A stretch of 58,869 bases of DNA from Phycisphaerae bacterium (GTDB lineage Bacteria > Planctomycetota > Phycisphaerae > Phycisphaerales > UBA1924), in NCBI GenBank assembly GCA_016793805.1, contig JAEUIZ010000025.1:1-58869 (forward strand), in the 5' to 3' direction. The position numbers were made by a program, and so were the translations under genes. Below, piece after piece: positions 42,770 through 52,569 of the stretch. Under the pieces are notes generated by a model that had not been told where the DNA came from, searched no databases, and saw only the letters and a list, made by a program, of their open reading frames with translations. How positions within the stretch are numbered: the first letter of the stretch is position 1; every line of letters starts with the position of its first letter.

Positions 42770-43249
42770 CTACGGGCCCGAGTGGGTGGCGCCGGCGATC
42801 ATCTGATTGCTGATGAGGCGGAGGGCCAGGCGCCACTCCTCGACGGCGGCGGCGGAGCAGGCCGGGCCCGCGACCTCGCGGATCGAGTCTGTCAGAAGAT
42901 CGACCACGAGCGAGTAGTGCTCGGGTCGCGCGCCGTAGGCGGCGTGGCGACGGCCAAGTTCGGCGAGAGTCGCCGCATTCCGGCGCGGGTCTTCGAAGTT
43001 ACGAACGACCGCGTCGAGGGCCGCGGTGAGTTGGGCGGCCTGGGCCTCGGGCTCGCCGCGGAACATCGCGCGCAACTCCGGCGCTTCGGCGAAGAGCCTG
43101 GCGTAGAACACCTCGGCGAGGCGCAGTTGATGCACGCGAACGACCTCGTAGGTTGCGCGAAGCCGGAGGACGAGGGCTACGTCGAGCGGGAAGGGAGCGA
43201 GCGATGCGGAATCGCTGGCAACTGCAACGGGATGTCGTCGAACAGGCAT
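42770..43249 (-). CDS. Single-domain globin-like heme protein
   Basis: This 159-residue protein has the bacterial haemoglobin pattern of Vitreoscilla-type globins. Helix A-B sequence is VLRLRATYEVVRVHQLRLAE, and FYARLFAEAPELRAMF follows. The proximal His is H102 in ELGRRHAAYGARPEHYSLVV, with the conserved YG..P.HY motif just after it. No FAD or NAD domain follows, so this is not a flavohaemoglobin. It may bind oxygen or nitric oxide. I chose the ATG before MPVRRHP; upstream in-frame starts at 43321 and 43405 exist. It lies in front of the first kinase gene remnant. Confidence 0.75.
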   Translation of the reverse strand: MPVRRHPVAVASDSASLAPFPLDVALVLRLRATYEVVRVHQLRLAEVFYARLFAEAPELRAMFRGEPEAQAAQLTAALDAVVRNFEDPRRNAATLAELGRRHAAYGARPEHYSLVVDLLTDSIREVAGPACSAAAVEEWRLALRLISNQMIAGATHSGP

Positions 43250-43418
43250 GTGGGCCTCCGCCGAGAGCGGTTCGCTGGCCGGGATGCTCGTACCCCGGCC
43301 GCGCGCTCGCGTTCCAGCCATGACGCGGAATCCGTCGTCGAAGTGCGCCGCGCCGACGCGGCTGGATGGGAAGCGGACGAGAGGCGGAGTTCGGGTGCGA
43401 TGCAAACGGGGTGGAGCG

Positions 43419-46160
43419 CTACGGCTTCGTGCGCGGCAGGGACTTGGCTCTCCACGCTCGAGCCAGGTCCGTGCTCTCGGCGTCCGCGTTCGAGCGTTCG
43501 TACAGGTCTGCCAGCCGTGCCGCGACGCGCCGGGCGTCGGGGTGCGCCGTCACGCCGGACTGCTCCATCAGGCTGTAGGCCTCCTGAAGGACCAGTTTGG
43601 CCTCATCGTTCCGCCGGGCGTCGGCGAGGGCGAGCCCGTGCTGCGCGGTCACCCTTCCGAGGCCGATGGCATCGTTGGCGAGCGAACCTCGGGCCAGACG
43701 CAGGGCCTCGGAGGTGAGGCGGAGCGCGGCGTCGGGCTGTCCGCGACGCGTGAACACATCGCCCGTCATGCCCATGGTCAGGATGGTGTCGGTGTTCGTG
43801 TCGCGGAGCAACTCGCGCTGCACGGCCAGCGCCTCGCCCATGAGCCGCTCGCCCTCATCGTGCTTGCCGCGAAGGTGCAGCGTGTAGGCGAGCAGCGACT
43901 TGGCGCGCAGCGTGTCGGGATGATCCGGGCCGAGAGACGCCTGCCTGCCGGAGTAGCACTCGCGGAGCAGTCCCTCGGCGTCGGGCAACTCGCCGAGGTC
44001 GCGGAGCAGTTCGCCGAGTTGGGCCATGGAGACCAGCGTGCTCTCGTGCGCGTCGCCGAGCCGGCGCCGATCCGCCGCGAGCGCTGCCTCGAGCATGGGC
44101 CTGGCCTCGTCGAGGCGGCCCAGGTCGTGCTACAGCGACCCCAGATTGCCGAGGGAACGGAGATACTCGGGGTGGTCCTCGCCATGGAGGCGCCGGCGTC
44201 GATCGACGAGTTCACGCCAGCACGCCTCGGCCAGGGTCAGCCTCCCCTGGGCGGCGAAGGCGATGCCAAGGTTGTTGAGCGTGCGCAGGGTGTCGGGGTC
44301 ATCGTCGCCGAGCGTGCGCCGCTGACGCTGCAGCGTGTCGGCCCAGATCCTTTCGGCGCTCCGGGCGTCTCAGATGCGTCCGTACACGCCGCCGAGGCTC
44401 GACGCGGTGCGGAGTGTGAGGTCGTGGTCCGGGCCCAGCGCGCGTGCGCGGCCCTCGTAGGCCTCGAGGAGCAGATGCCGCGACTCGCGATACTGGCCGA
44501 GCACCGAGAGCAGCGAGCCGAGGGAGTGCAGCGTCTGCAGCGTGTCCGGGTCGGCGGCGCCCAGCGACTCGCGACGCAGTGCGAGCGCCTGCCGGAGCAG
44601 AGGCTCGGCCTGCGCGTGCAGCCCGATCGTGTTCATGCTGTCGGCGAGTTGCTGGAGCAGTCGTGCCCGCAGCCGGGGCTGGTCCGCGAACTGCTCGTTG
44701 ATCGCGGCGGCGTATCGGCGCAGCACGCTCTCGTCGAGCACCCGGGCCGCGATCGACGAGAAGTTGACGCCCGCGAGGAGCACGCCGGGACCTGCTGGCG
44801 GACTACCCGTGGGGTGAGGGGAGCGTGAGAGCGCCTCGCCGACCGCGTCGCGCATGCTGTCGCCCATCGCGCCGAGGTCGATGCCGCGGAGCAGCGACTC
44901 CTGGAACGAAGTGACCCGCTCGAGTTCCTTCTCGCGTTTCTCGACCACCCGCCGTGCGAGCGTGGCGACATAGGCCATGCGAGACGAGACGGCGACGCCG
45001 GCGAGCAGCGCGGCGAGCGCCACGCCCGCGGCGATCGAGAGGGACCGATGCCTCCGCGCGAACTTCCACGCGCGGCGCAGCGGCCCCGAGTGCCGCGCCT
45101 CGACGGGCTCGCCCCGGACGAGCCGGCGGAGATCGGCGGCGAGCGCGCCGACGCCGGGGTACCGAGCCGCACGATCCTTGCTCATCGCCCTGGCGATGAT
45201 GGCCTCGAGGTCGCGGTCGATCCCGTGTCGAACCAGCCCGGCGCGAGGCGCCTCGCGTTCCGCGATCGATCGCACGGCCTGCGGGAGCGAGCACGCGGAG
45301 AAGTCGTAGGGCAGCCGGCCGGTGGCGAGTTCGAAGAGCACCACGCCCAGCGAGTAGACGTCCGTGCGCACGTCTGCGTCCGCGGGCGACTCGCACTGCT
45401 CGGGGCTCATGAAGTTGAGCGTGCCCATGAGGCGCTGGGTGTCCGTCGTCTCGGTGGCGCGGGGTCCGTCCGCGTCGGTCGTGCGGGCGATGCCGAAGTC
45501 GATGACCTTGGCGACGCCGTCGGACCCGACGAGGATGTTCCCGGGCTTGAGGTCGCGGTGGATGATCCCGTTCTGGTGCCCGTGCTCGACGGCGTCGCAG
45601 ACGCCGAGGAACATCCGCAACCGATCGTCGAGGGAGAGCCCGCGACGGTCCGCGAACTCGGTGATGGTGAGCGCGTCCGGGACAAGTTCCATGGCGAAGA
45701 AGGGCGAGGGCCGCCCGAGTGCGGCGGTGCCGGCCTCGTAGATCTGTGCGATTCCCGGGTGCCGGAGCCGCGCTAGGGCCTCGGTTTCGAGGCGGAAGCG
45801 AACGAGCGCCTCGGGGTGCCCCATCCGGTCGTGCATGACCTTGAGCGCGACCCGGCGGTGCGGGCGCTCCTGGATCGCTTCATAGACGGTCGCCATCCCA
45901 CCCCGCCCGAGCACGCCCACGATCACATAGGTTCCCACGGCATCGGGGACGCGCTCTCGCTCGGTGGCGAGGGCTCCGAGCGCAGGAGATTCGAGAAAGC
46001 CGGAACTGCGACCGACGGCCGCGAGGAGACGCCGGACGTGCGTCTCGAGCACGGGATCGGCCGCGCACTCGGAGACGACGAACTCGTCGCGAGCCGACTC
46101 GTGGAGCGCCAGGGCGCGGGTGAAGATCGAGTGCGCCCGCCGCGCGGACTCAGCGTCCAT
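43419..46160 (-). pseudogene. Ser/Thr protein kinase with TPR domain, interrupted by two in-frame stop codons
   Basis: The intact 5' part, ending at 44370, encodes a kinase domain (GVLGRGGMATVYEA, catalytic VALKVMHD lysine, IIHRDLKPGNILV, VIDFGIA). It is followed by a transmembrane helix (SLSIAAGVALAALLAGVAV) and the first TPRs. The reading frame continues past a TGA at 44370-44372 and a TAG at 44130-44132 without any shift down to 43419. The continuation has typical TPR sequence (TLGDDDPDTLRTLNNLGIAF, GELLRDLGELPDAEGLLREC). Each stop is one C-to-T change from an Arg or Gln codon. Either the gene is decaying, or the first 596 codons are used as a shortened kinase. It lies after its cognate sigma factor gene. 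Confidence 0.8.
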
Positions 46161-46740
46161 GCTCGCGTGCTCCCGAATCATCGCGCAGACGGACGAACAG
46201 CCACGTCCTCGCGGCCTGCCAGTCTCGGTCCACCGTCCGCCGACCCACGCTCAGGATCTCGGCGACCTCTTCGACGGTGCAACCCCCGAAGTACCGCAGT
46301 TCGACGATCTTGGCCTGTTGCTCGTCGAGCCGGGCGAGTTCCTCCAAGGCCTCGTGGAGCGCGAGGAGATCGACCTCTCGCTCGCTACCGGCGACATCCG
46401 TGCCGTCGAGGCTGATGCGCGTGCGTCCGCCCCCGCGCTTGTCCGCGTCGCGCGCCCGCGCGTGGTCGATGAGGATGCGACGGATGATGCGAGAGGCGAC
46501 GGCGAAGAAGTGGAGCCGGTCCCTCCAGGCCGTGCTCCGCTGATCGAGCAGTTTGACATAGGCCTCGTGGACAAGGGCGGTGGGCTGGAGCGTGTGGTCG
46601 CGGCGTTCGCCGCCGAGGTGCGAGACCGCCAGCCGCCGGAGGTCGTCGTACAGGGCGGCCATGAGCGCGTCGAGGTCGCGTCGATCGCCCGACGCGGCGG
46701 CCCGGAGGAGCACGGTGATGTTCGTTGGCGCGTGGCTCAT
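46150..46740 (-). CDS. ECF-type RNA polymerase sigma factor (kinase-associated group)
   Basis: This 196-residue sigma factor has region 2 (LDALMAALYDDLRRLAVSHL with VHEAYVKLLDQRS and FFAVASRIIRRILIDHARAR) and region 4 (LARLDEQQAKIVELRYFGGC, then TVEEVAEILSVGRRTVDRDW). This is the ECF group common in planctomycetes and acidobacteria next to Ser/Thr kinases. No anti-sigma factor is present, so the neighbouring kinase may control it. The stop overlaps the kinase start by about 11 bases. The ATG follows GAAGGA. Confidence 0.93.
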   Translation of the reverse strand: MSHAPTNITVLLRAAASGDRRDLDALMAALYDDLRRLAVSHLGGERRDHTLQPTALVHEAYVKLLDQRSTAWRDRLHFFAVASRIIRRILIDHARARDADKRGGGRTRISLDGTDVAGSEREVDLLALHEALEELARLDEQQAKIVELRYFGGCTVEEVAEILSVGRRTVDRDWQAARTWLFVRLRDDSGAREHGR

Positions 46741-46871
46741 CGTTCGCGTGTCCTTCGGGCAGTATACGGATCAGCGCTGCGGCATCCCCCGTTTGCCGCC
46801 GCCAAGCGCGGTCACGCCGACAAGCGGGGCTTGCCGGCGCTGCCGCGATCGTTCGCGTGGCTAGGCGCGGT

Positions 46872-48074
46872 CTATTCCTTGATCGTGAGCACCATCCTCG
46901 GCACGCCCGCGGCCTCGAACGCATGGCTCGCCAGGGCGATCTGACGCAGATTGTTCCCGCTCGACGACGCGGTGCCCGGGTCGAGCGGCACCGACACCAC
47001 GATGCGGTCCATCTTGAGTGTGCGCTGCTGGCCGTTGGGCCCGCGGAGCGTGGCGACCACGGGCGAGTTGTACATCAGTTGCACGCTGAGCAGCATCCCC
47101 CCGCGGCGGCTCGCGGTCCGCTGCTCGACTCGAGTCTCGATGTGGTCGGGGATCGACGCGAGCGAGAGCGCCGGCAGGCCGCCCGGCGTGGGCGCTCCGA
47201 CGTCACCTGTGGCGACGTACACGCCCCCGATGAACCCATCAAAGGCGCTCACTCGTGAGCCCTGGCCCGACGCGCGGACGCCGTAGAGCGAGGGTGCTCC
47301 GCCGCTGGTGGTCTGGCCGTTGAAGGTAAGGCGGAAGTTGCTGCGCGAGACGCCATCGGTGGTCTGGGTGAGCACCGAGAAGTCGCTCGGCCGGCCGGGG
47401 ATCCATACACCCACGCCTGATCGGCCGCTCTGTACCGCGGGCAGCAGGAGGCCGATCAAGAGCGGCGCCGGGTTCTCCGCGGTGATGATCCGGCCGTCGA
47501 CGATCACGTCGTCATGGACCGCCACGCTCGTATTCGTGCCCGGCGCGGCCCGCACGCCGCCGACGGCGAGCGGATTGACGAAGATGTAGTCGCTGTCGCC
47601 GGTCGCGTCGCGGGGAGCAGCCGACGAGGTCTGGGCGCTCGGATAGACCCAGAACTCTCCCGGGTTCGATACGACTTCGATGAGTGCCGGGGCGGCCGAG
47701 GTGGGCTTGAGTTTGCCGGTCCACGCGAGGTACGGATTCGCGGGGTCGGCGAGGATCCCCAGCGGCGGAACGTGCGGCTGGCTCACCGCGATGCCGCCGA
47801 CCGTCGTGCCCACGATCACCCCTGACGACGCGAACGTCCAGGCCGGGTGCGAGGCTTTCATATCGAATGTGGCTGCGGCGAAGGCGTGGAACGTGCTGGC
47901 GAACTTCGCGAGCACGTTGATCTTGGCCGACTCGCCGGGCGCGAGCACCTGCGGCGAGGCGTGCACGGAGAGCGAGCAGTCCTGCGCGACAGCCGCGGAA
48001 GTGACGAGGGCCAGGGAAACGGCAGCGACGCTCGCAGCGAGCAGGCGACGCATCATCGGAACCGTACGAGACAT
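46872..48074 (-). CDS. Exported protein with DUF1559-like motifs
   Basis: This 400-residue protein starts after AAGGAG with MSRTVPMMRRLLAASVAAVS, a signal peptide ending SAAVAQ. The domain from 35 to 160 is beta-rich. Near the middle is LLIGLLLPAVQSGRSGVGVW, and near the C-terminus SSGNNLRQIALASHAFEAAG. Both pieces resemble the LLLPAVQ and NNLKQIGLALHNYE elements of the planctomycete DUF1559 prepilin family, but they are far apart and not at the N-terminus. Function is unknown. It is encoded between the two sigma-kinase modules on the same strand. Confidence 0.72.
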   Translation of the reverse strand: MSRTVPMMRRLLAASVAAVSLALVTSAAVAQDCSLSVHASPQVLAPGESAKINVLAKFASTFHAFAAATFDMKASHPAWTFASSGVIVGTTVGGIAVSQPHVPPLGILADPANPYLAWTGKLKPTSAAPALIEVVSNPGEFWVYPSAQTSSAAPRDATGDSDYIFVNPLAVGGVRAAPGTNTSVAVHDDVIVDGRIITAENPAPLLIGLLLPAVQSGRSGVGVWIPGRPSDFSVLTQTTDGVSRSNFRLTFNGQTTSGGAPSLYGVRASGQGSRVSAFDGFIGGVYVATGDVGAPTPGGLPALSLASIPDHIETRVEQRTASRRGGMLLSVQLMYNSPVVATLRGPNGQQRTLKMDRIVVSVPLDPGTASSSGNNLRQIALASHAFEAAGVPRMVLTIKE

Positions 48075-48509
48075 GGCAGACTCCTTCATTGGTGCGACAA
48101 TGCCGTCGCGGGCTGGACAGGGGTGGTTCGGGACGTGCGGTCGGATCGTCGATGAACTGGTCTGGGCCGGGAGGTCTCCTGTGGCGCACCGGGCGAAGGG
48201 CCCTCGGATGCCGAGGGCGGCAGGGAGCAAGCGCCAGCCGAGCAGCCAGCCCCCACACAAACCCGACAAGTCCCTCCTCACGCGTCCTCCGATCGTTCGA
48301 GTTCCAAGACCCCTGCCCATGGACAACGCGGAAGGGGCAGAGAGTTCGCGCCACACGGAGAGCCGTTCTCTGCGCGGCGCCGAACGGATGCTGTTCGGTC
48401 TGAGCGATTTGGACCGCGATGCTCCGCGTGAGAGGACTCGAGAATCGTGCCTCCCCTCACCGGGGCCGTGGATGCAGACGCGGCGAGTTGCAGTCGCCGG
48501 CGAGGGGGA
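48075..48509. other. Intergenic region, no gene recognised
   Basis: These 435 bases lie between the exported DUF1559-like gene start and the end of the second kinase gene, both minus strand. A hairpin at 48201-48217 (CCCTCGG-ATG-CCGAGGG) has no T-run, so it is not a clear terminator. The promoter of the exported protein should be here. No credible reading frame is visible. Confidence 0.4.
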
Positions 48510-51500
48510 TCAGCGAGTGCCGTCGAGTTCGCGTTGCAGTTCGTCTCGCAGCCGCCGACCGGCGTCCGATGGATCTCCGGCGTCGATCTGCGCGTTGGCC
48601 CGGCGAAGTTCCGATCGAGCCCCCTCGCGGTCGCCCAGCGCGAGATGTGCCAGGCCTTTGAGTGCGATCGTGTCGGACGGCTCGCGAGTTTCAGGGCCGC
48701 GCAGACCATCGGCGCGGCGGAGGTGGGCGAGCGCGACATCGTGTCGGCCGAGGCGAAGGTGCGCCATGCCGAGCGTGGACAGGAGTCGGAAGTCGATCGG
48801 CGCAGCGCCGGCGGCAGCGGAGATCGCGTCGAAGGCCGCGTGGTACGCGCCGACCGTGAGCCGGGGTCGGACCAGCACCCTCGAGCCCCACGCGATGAGG
48901 TCGTTCGCGGGCGGGTTGGAGTCGATGAGCCGGCGCAGGATTGGAACGAGGCGCTCGGAGCGCTCCCACGCCGCATACAGCGCCACGACGCGGTCCCAGG
49001 CGTTGTGGGTGTTGCCGTCGGCGGCGCCCAAGGAACTCCAGAGCGCGTCCAGGCCGTCGAGCAGCCAGGGCTCGGCCTCGTCATGCCGACCTTGCCCGAG
49101 GAGGTGGCCCCCGAGCAGGCTGAGGGTGATGCCGCCCCGGCCGTACGAGCGCGCATGGCGGTGACGGCCGATGTCGATGGACTCTCGCGCGAGCGCCTCG
49201 CCCTCGACGTGCTGACCGAGGTGCTCGAGGTTCCAGGAGACCCAGAACGATCCGCCGGCTCGCTTGTCAACATGCAGGTGGGTGTTCACGCGACAGATCC
49301 GGAGCAACTCGCGGTACGCCTCGAGCGAGTGCTCGTCGAATCCTGCCGCGTTGATGTAGCCATTGAGTTGGGGGAACATCTGATCGACGAACATCCCGGC
49401 GTACTCGTCGTCATCCGGAAACCGGGCCCGCCGCTCGGCGAGCACACGATCGAGCAAGCCGGGCACCTTGTCCGATCCCGCCGCCAGTTCTCGATGGAGC
49501 GACCTCAGAATCGTCCAGAACGCCTCGTGCTCCCCAGTGAGCGCCTCGCGAGCCAGGGACGACGAGCAGTGCGTCGAGGCCCTCGCCATGGCTCCGGCGA
49601 GGTCGCGCCGCGCCGCACGGGCAAGATCAGGCCGAGCGAGCGTGTCATAGGCCCGCGCCAGCCGCACCAGCGTCTCGCGCACGGGGCGATAGGTCCACCC
49701 TTGGGCGGCAACGATGCGAGGGAGGCTGCGCTGCATGAGGGCCGCGGACTCGGCGATCCGTCCCTGATCGAGCATGCAGAGACCCAGCCGCGACTCCAGC
49801 ACCGCGATGAACCAGTGGTCCGGCGCCAAGGTGCTCGAGAGCCGTTCGATGGACTCGCGGATCAACGCCTCGGCGTCGGCGAACCGGCCCTCCCGGATCA
49901 GGGCGCGCGTGAGCGCGTCCAGAGCCTGCACGGTGCGGCTGTGCGTCGGACCGGCGTGTTGGCGGAACACGTCGAGCGAGGCGCGAAGGTACACGCGGGC
50001 TTGCGCGTCGCTCGCCCGACCCGAGCCCGGCCGGCCCGCGAGGTACAGCGCATCGCCCAGATCGAGCCACCGAGGGTCGGTCGGTGCGAGCATCGCCGCG
50101 ACGGCCTCCCGGCATCGCTGGATGCGCTGATCCATGCGCACGGCATCGTCGCTGCCATCGGGGCGAAGGCCGCTGATCGCCTCGGCGAAGCGCGGGTCCG
50201 GGTCCCGCGCGATCGTGGCGAGCAGGCCGTCGAGGCGGCTCCAGTGCTCCCACCAGTCGCGCTCGGCCAAGTCCGCGAGCACGTGGGCATATGGCCAGAG
50301 GACCGCGTACAGGCTCCGCGGGTCGACGCCACCGAGCGATTCGAGGATGCTCCGTGAGCGGGCGAGTTCGGCCTCGGCCTCGCGGAGCGCGCCGATCGCG
50401 GCGTAGGCACGCCCAAGCACACCGCGGACGTGCGCCTCCGCTTCTGGCTGTCCGCGGAACCAATCGCCCGCACCCTCGGCCGCTCGGTCCAGCATGTCGC
50501 GAACGCCCAGGTCCTGCACCGGCGCCACGTCCGGGTTCGCCAGCGATAGAGTCTCGAGCAGGAACTCCATGACCGCCGCGGCCCGAGCGGACTCGCGGTT
50601 TGCTCGGGAGCGGCCCTCGATGGCCTCGCGCTGCGAGGCCTCGGCGCTGAGCCGGGCGAGGTGCTCGTCGCGCGCCAGGCGGGCGTAGCGTCCCGACTGC
50701 CACGCGGCATGCACGCTGAACGAGCCCAACGCCAGGGCAGTCGCAAGGGCGGCCGCGACCCCGAGCCGGTGCCGACGCACGAACTTCCGAAGCCGGTACG
50801 TTCCAGACGGCGGGCGAGCGTTCACCGGCAGCCCGTCGAGGTATCGGCGCACGTCGTCGGCGAGGGCATCGACGGAGGGATACCGGCGATCGGGCTCCTT
50901 GGCGAGCGCCCGAAGCGTGATGGAGTCGAGGTCCGCATCCAGGCCGCGGACCCGCGCGGACGGCGGACGGGGCTCGGCGCTGCGGATCGCCTCGAAGAGC
51001 GTCGGCAGGTCGTCGGCGGGCTCGAGGGGTGTGTGATCCGTGAGCATCCGATACAGGACGCCGCCGAGTGCGTACACATCGGTGCGCGTATCGGGGGTTC
51101 CCGAGAGTTGCTCGGGCGCGGCATAGGCTGGTGTGCCGACGAACGATGCGGTGCGCGGCGCGGTCTGGCCCGAGTCCTGCTCCGCTTCCTCGCGGAGCGT
51201 GGCAAGCCCGAAATCCAGCACCCGCGGACGCCCTGTGCCGTCCACGAGGATGTTCGAGGGCTTGAGGTCCCGGTGGATCACACCCCGCTGATGCGCGTGC
51301 GCGACCGCGTCGCACACGCCAGCGAACGCGGCGAGCCTCTCGCGGATCGGTCGGCAGCGGGCCCACGCGTCAATCGGGGTTCCCTCGATCCACTCCATCA
51401 GCAGGAATCGGTGGCCGTCCACCTCATCGGCGCCGTGGATCGTGACGACGCCAGGGTGATTGAGCGACGCGAGCACGCGGATCTCGCGATCGAAGCGAGC

Positions 51501-51776
51501 CCGCATCCCGGGTGAGGCGAACCGTCCGGCCCCGAGCCGCTTGATTGCCACGGTCCGTCCCGTGCCGGGTTGGATCGCCTGATAAACCGTTCCCTGCCCG
51601 CCGCGCCCGGCTTCGGAGATCAACTCGTAGTCGCCAAGTCGCCCGAGGTGCGGCGTGGCGTCGGCGCGTGCCGCGATGGCGAGCCACGTGTCGTCCTGAT
51701 CGAACCCGAACGCGGAGCGATCCGCGGGATCCTCGATCTCGTTCGAGTCGTGGATCGTCTCGGGCCGATCACTCAC
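48510..51776 (-). CDS. Ser/Thr protein kinase with C-terminal TPR region
   Basis: This 1088-residue kinase starts at GTG, ten bases after GAGGAGG. The kinase domain spans about 50-320: the glycine loop AGRGGQGTVY, Lys79 in VAIKRLG, the catalytic loop VIHRDLKPSNILV with D170, DFGLA at 188-192, and GTPAYAAPEQL. A transmembrane helix near 345-365 (LGVAAALATALALGSFSVHA) separates it from the long helical repeat region. The region contains TPR-like segments such as GVLGRAYAAIGALREAEAEL and TVQALDALTRALIREGRFAD. The start overlaps the sigma factor stop by eight bases. The two probably form one signalling unit. Confidence 0.93.
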   Translation of the reverse strand: MSDRPETIHDSNEIEDPADRSAFGFDQDDTWLAIAARADATPHLGRLGDYELISEAGRGGQGTVYQAIQPGTGRTVAIKRLGAGRFASPGMRARFDREIRVLASLNHPGVVTIHGADEVDGHRFLLMEWIEGTPIDAWARCRPIRERLAAFAGVCDAVAHAHQRGVIHRDLKPSNILVDGTGRPRVLDFGLATLREEAEQDSGQTAPRTASFVGTPAYAAPEQLSGTPDTRTDVYALGGVLYRMLTDHTPLEPADDLPTLFEAIRSAEPRPPSARVRGLDADLDSITLRALAKEPDRRYPSVDALADDVRRYLDGLPVNARPPSGTYRLRKFVRRHRLGVAAALATALALGSFSVHAAWQSGRYARLARDEHLARLSAEASQREAIEGRSRANRESARAAAVMEFLLETLSLANPDVAPVQDLGVRDMLDRAAEGAGDWFRGQPEAEAHVRGVLGRAYAAIGALREAEAELARSRSILESLGGVDPRSLYAVLWPYAHVLADLAERDWWEHWSRLDGLLATIARDPDPRFAEAISGLRPDGSDDAVRMDQRIQRCREAVAAMLAPTDPRWLDLGDALYLAGRPGSGRASDAQARVYLRASLDVFRQHAGPTHSRTVQALDALTRALIREGRFADAEALIRESIERLSSTLAPDHWFIAVLESRLGLCMLDQGRIAESAALMQRSLPRIVAAQGWTYRPVRETLVRLARAYDTLARPDLARAARRDLAGAMARASTHCSSSLAREALTGEHEAFWTILRSLHRELAAGSDKVPGLLDRVLAERRARFPDDDEYAGMFVDQMFPQLNGYINAAGFDEHSLEAYRELLRICRVNTHLHVDKRAGGSFWVSWNLEHLGQHVEGEALARESIDIGRHRHARSYGRGGITLSLLGGHLLGQGRHDEAEPWLLDGLDALWSSLGAADGNTHNAWDRVVALYAAWERSERLVPILRRLIDSNPPANDLIAWGSRVLVRPRLTVGAYHAAFDAISAAAGAAPIDFRLLSTLGMAHLRLGRHDVALAHLRRADGLRGPETREPSDTIALKGLAHLALGDREGARSELRRANAQIDAGDPSDAGRRLRDELQRELDGTR

Positions 51777-52407
51777 TGGCCTGGTCCTCCTCGGCGATCT
51801 GAGCGCGGATCAACTCTTGCAAGCGGGCCTTGATTCGCTGTCGGGCCTTCTTGGCCGCGTCCTCGCTGATCCCGAGGGCCGCGGCCGCCGAGGCGAGCGG
51901 TTCGCCCCGGAGGCTGCGGTTGAAGACCTCGACGCTCCGGGCTTCGAAGGTCTCGCGCACGACGCGCATCGCCAGCCGGTAGTGATGCAACACCCACTCC
52001 TCTTGCCACGCGTGCTCGGCCTGAGTGTCCGGCGGATTCACCGCGTGATCGTCCATCGCTCCGCCCCCACCAGCGTCTAGCGCGACCGCGCGTCCGAAGG
52101 GACGCGACCCTCGGGCCCGCCAGGCCGAGATCGCGTTGCGGGCGCACCGGTAGAGATAGTCGCGGAATCGCCCGCGATGGGGGTCGTAGATGAACCGGGG
52201 CAGCGATTTGACCAGCCCGGTCAGGACCGACTGGGCCACGTCCTCCGCGTCGGCATGTTGGAGCCCTTGCCGCTGGCAGAATCGCACGAGGAGCGAGCGA
52301 TACCGCGACTCGAACTCGGCCCACGCGGCGGCGTCGCCGCCGTCACGAACCCGCGACAGCAACGTCGGGCTCGTGGCTTCGCCGGGTTGCATCCTGGAGG
52401 GGTGCAT
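51769..52407 (-). CDS. ECF-like sigma-70 family RNA polymerase sigma factor
   Basis: From the ATG at 52407 this is a 212-residue sigma factor; a frame extends to 52500. Region 2 is SRYRSLLVRFCQRQGLQHADA then EDVAQSVLTGLVKSLPRF, and FRDYLYRCARNAISAWRAR. Region 4 is EVFNRSLRGEPLASAAAALG, ISEDAAKKARQRIKARLQEL. A Gly-rich linker (DAGGGGAMDD) separates them. Sigma factors with this architecture partner with Ser/Thr kinases in planctomycetes. The kinase starts within the last codons of this gene, so expression is coupled. Its promoter targets are unknown. Confidence 0.9.
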   Translation of the reverse strand: MHPSRMQPGEATSPTLLSRVRDGGDAAAWAEFESRYRSLLVRFCQRQGLQHADAEDVAQSVLTGLVKSLPRFIYDPHRGRFRDYLYRCARNAISAWRARGSRPFGRAVALDAGGGGAMDDHAVNPPDTQAEHAWQEEWVLHHYRLAMRVVRETFEARSVEVFNRSLRGEPLASAAAALGISEDAAKKARQRIKARLQELIRAQIAEEDQASE

Positions 52408-52569
52408 GGGGCTCGTCGACTCGATGGAGGGTACCCGGCGGGGTCTGGTCGAGCCTGGAGATGGGGATTCCTGCCGCCGCGCGTCCCCTCTCAGTCCCAC
52501 GCCCTCTAGTCATCGGTGTATCGGCGCTGGGGCGAGAGCCCCGGCAATGGACCATCACGGAGTCAAGTC

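Noticed and set aside
44370..44372. TGA in the kinase gene considered as selenocysteine or readthrough
   Set aside because: A second, TAG, stop follows in the same frame, and no selenocysteine insertion element or Sec-type context is visible. Nonsense mutation is simpler.
48201..48217. Hairpin considered as a terminator
   Set aside because: A seven-pair stem without a T-run and far from any stop codon.
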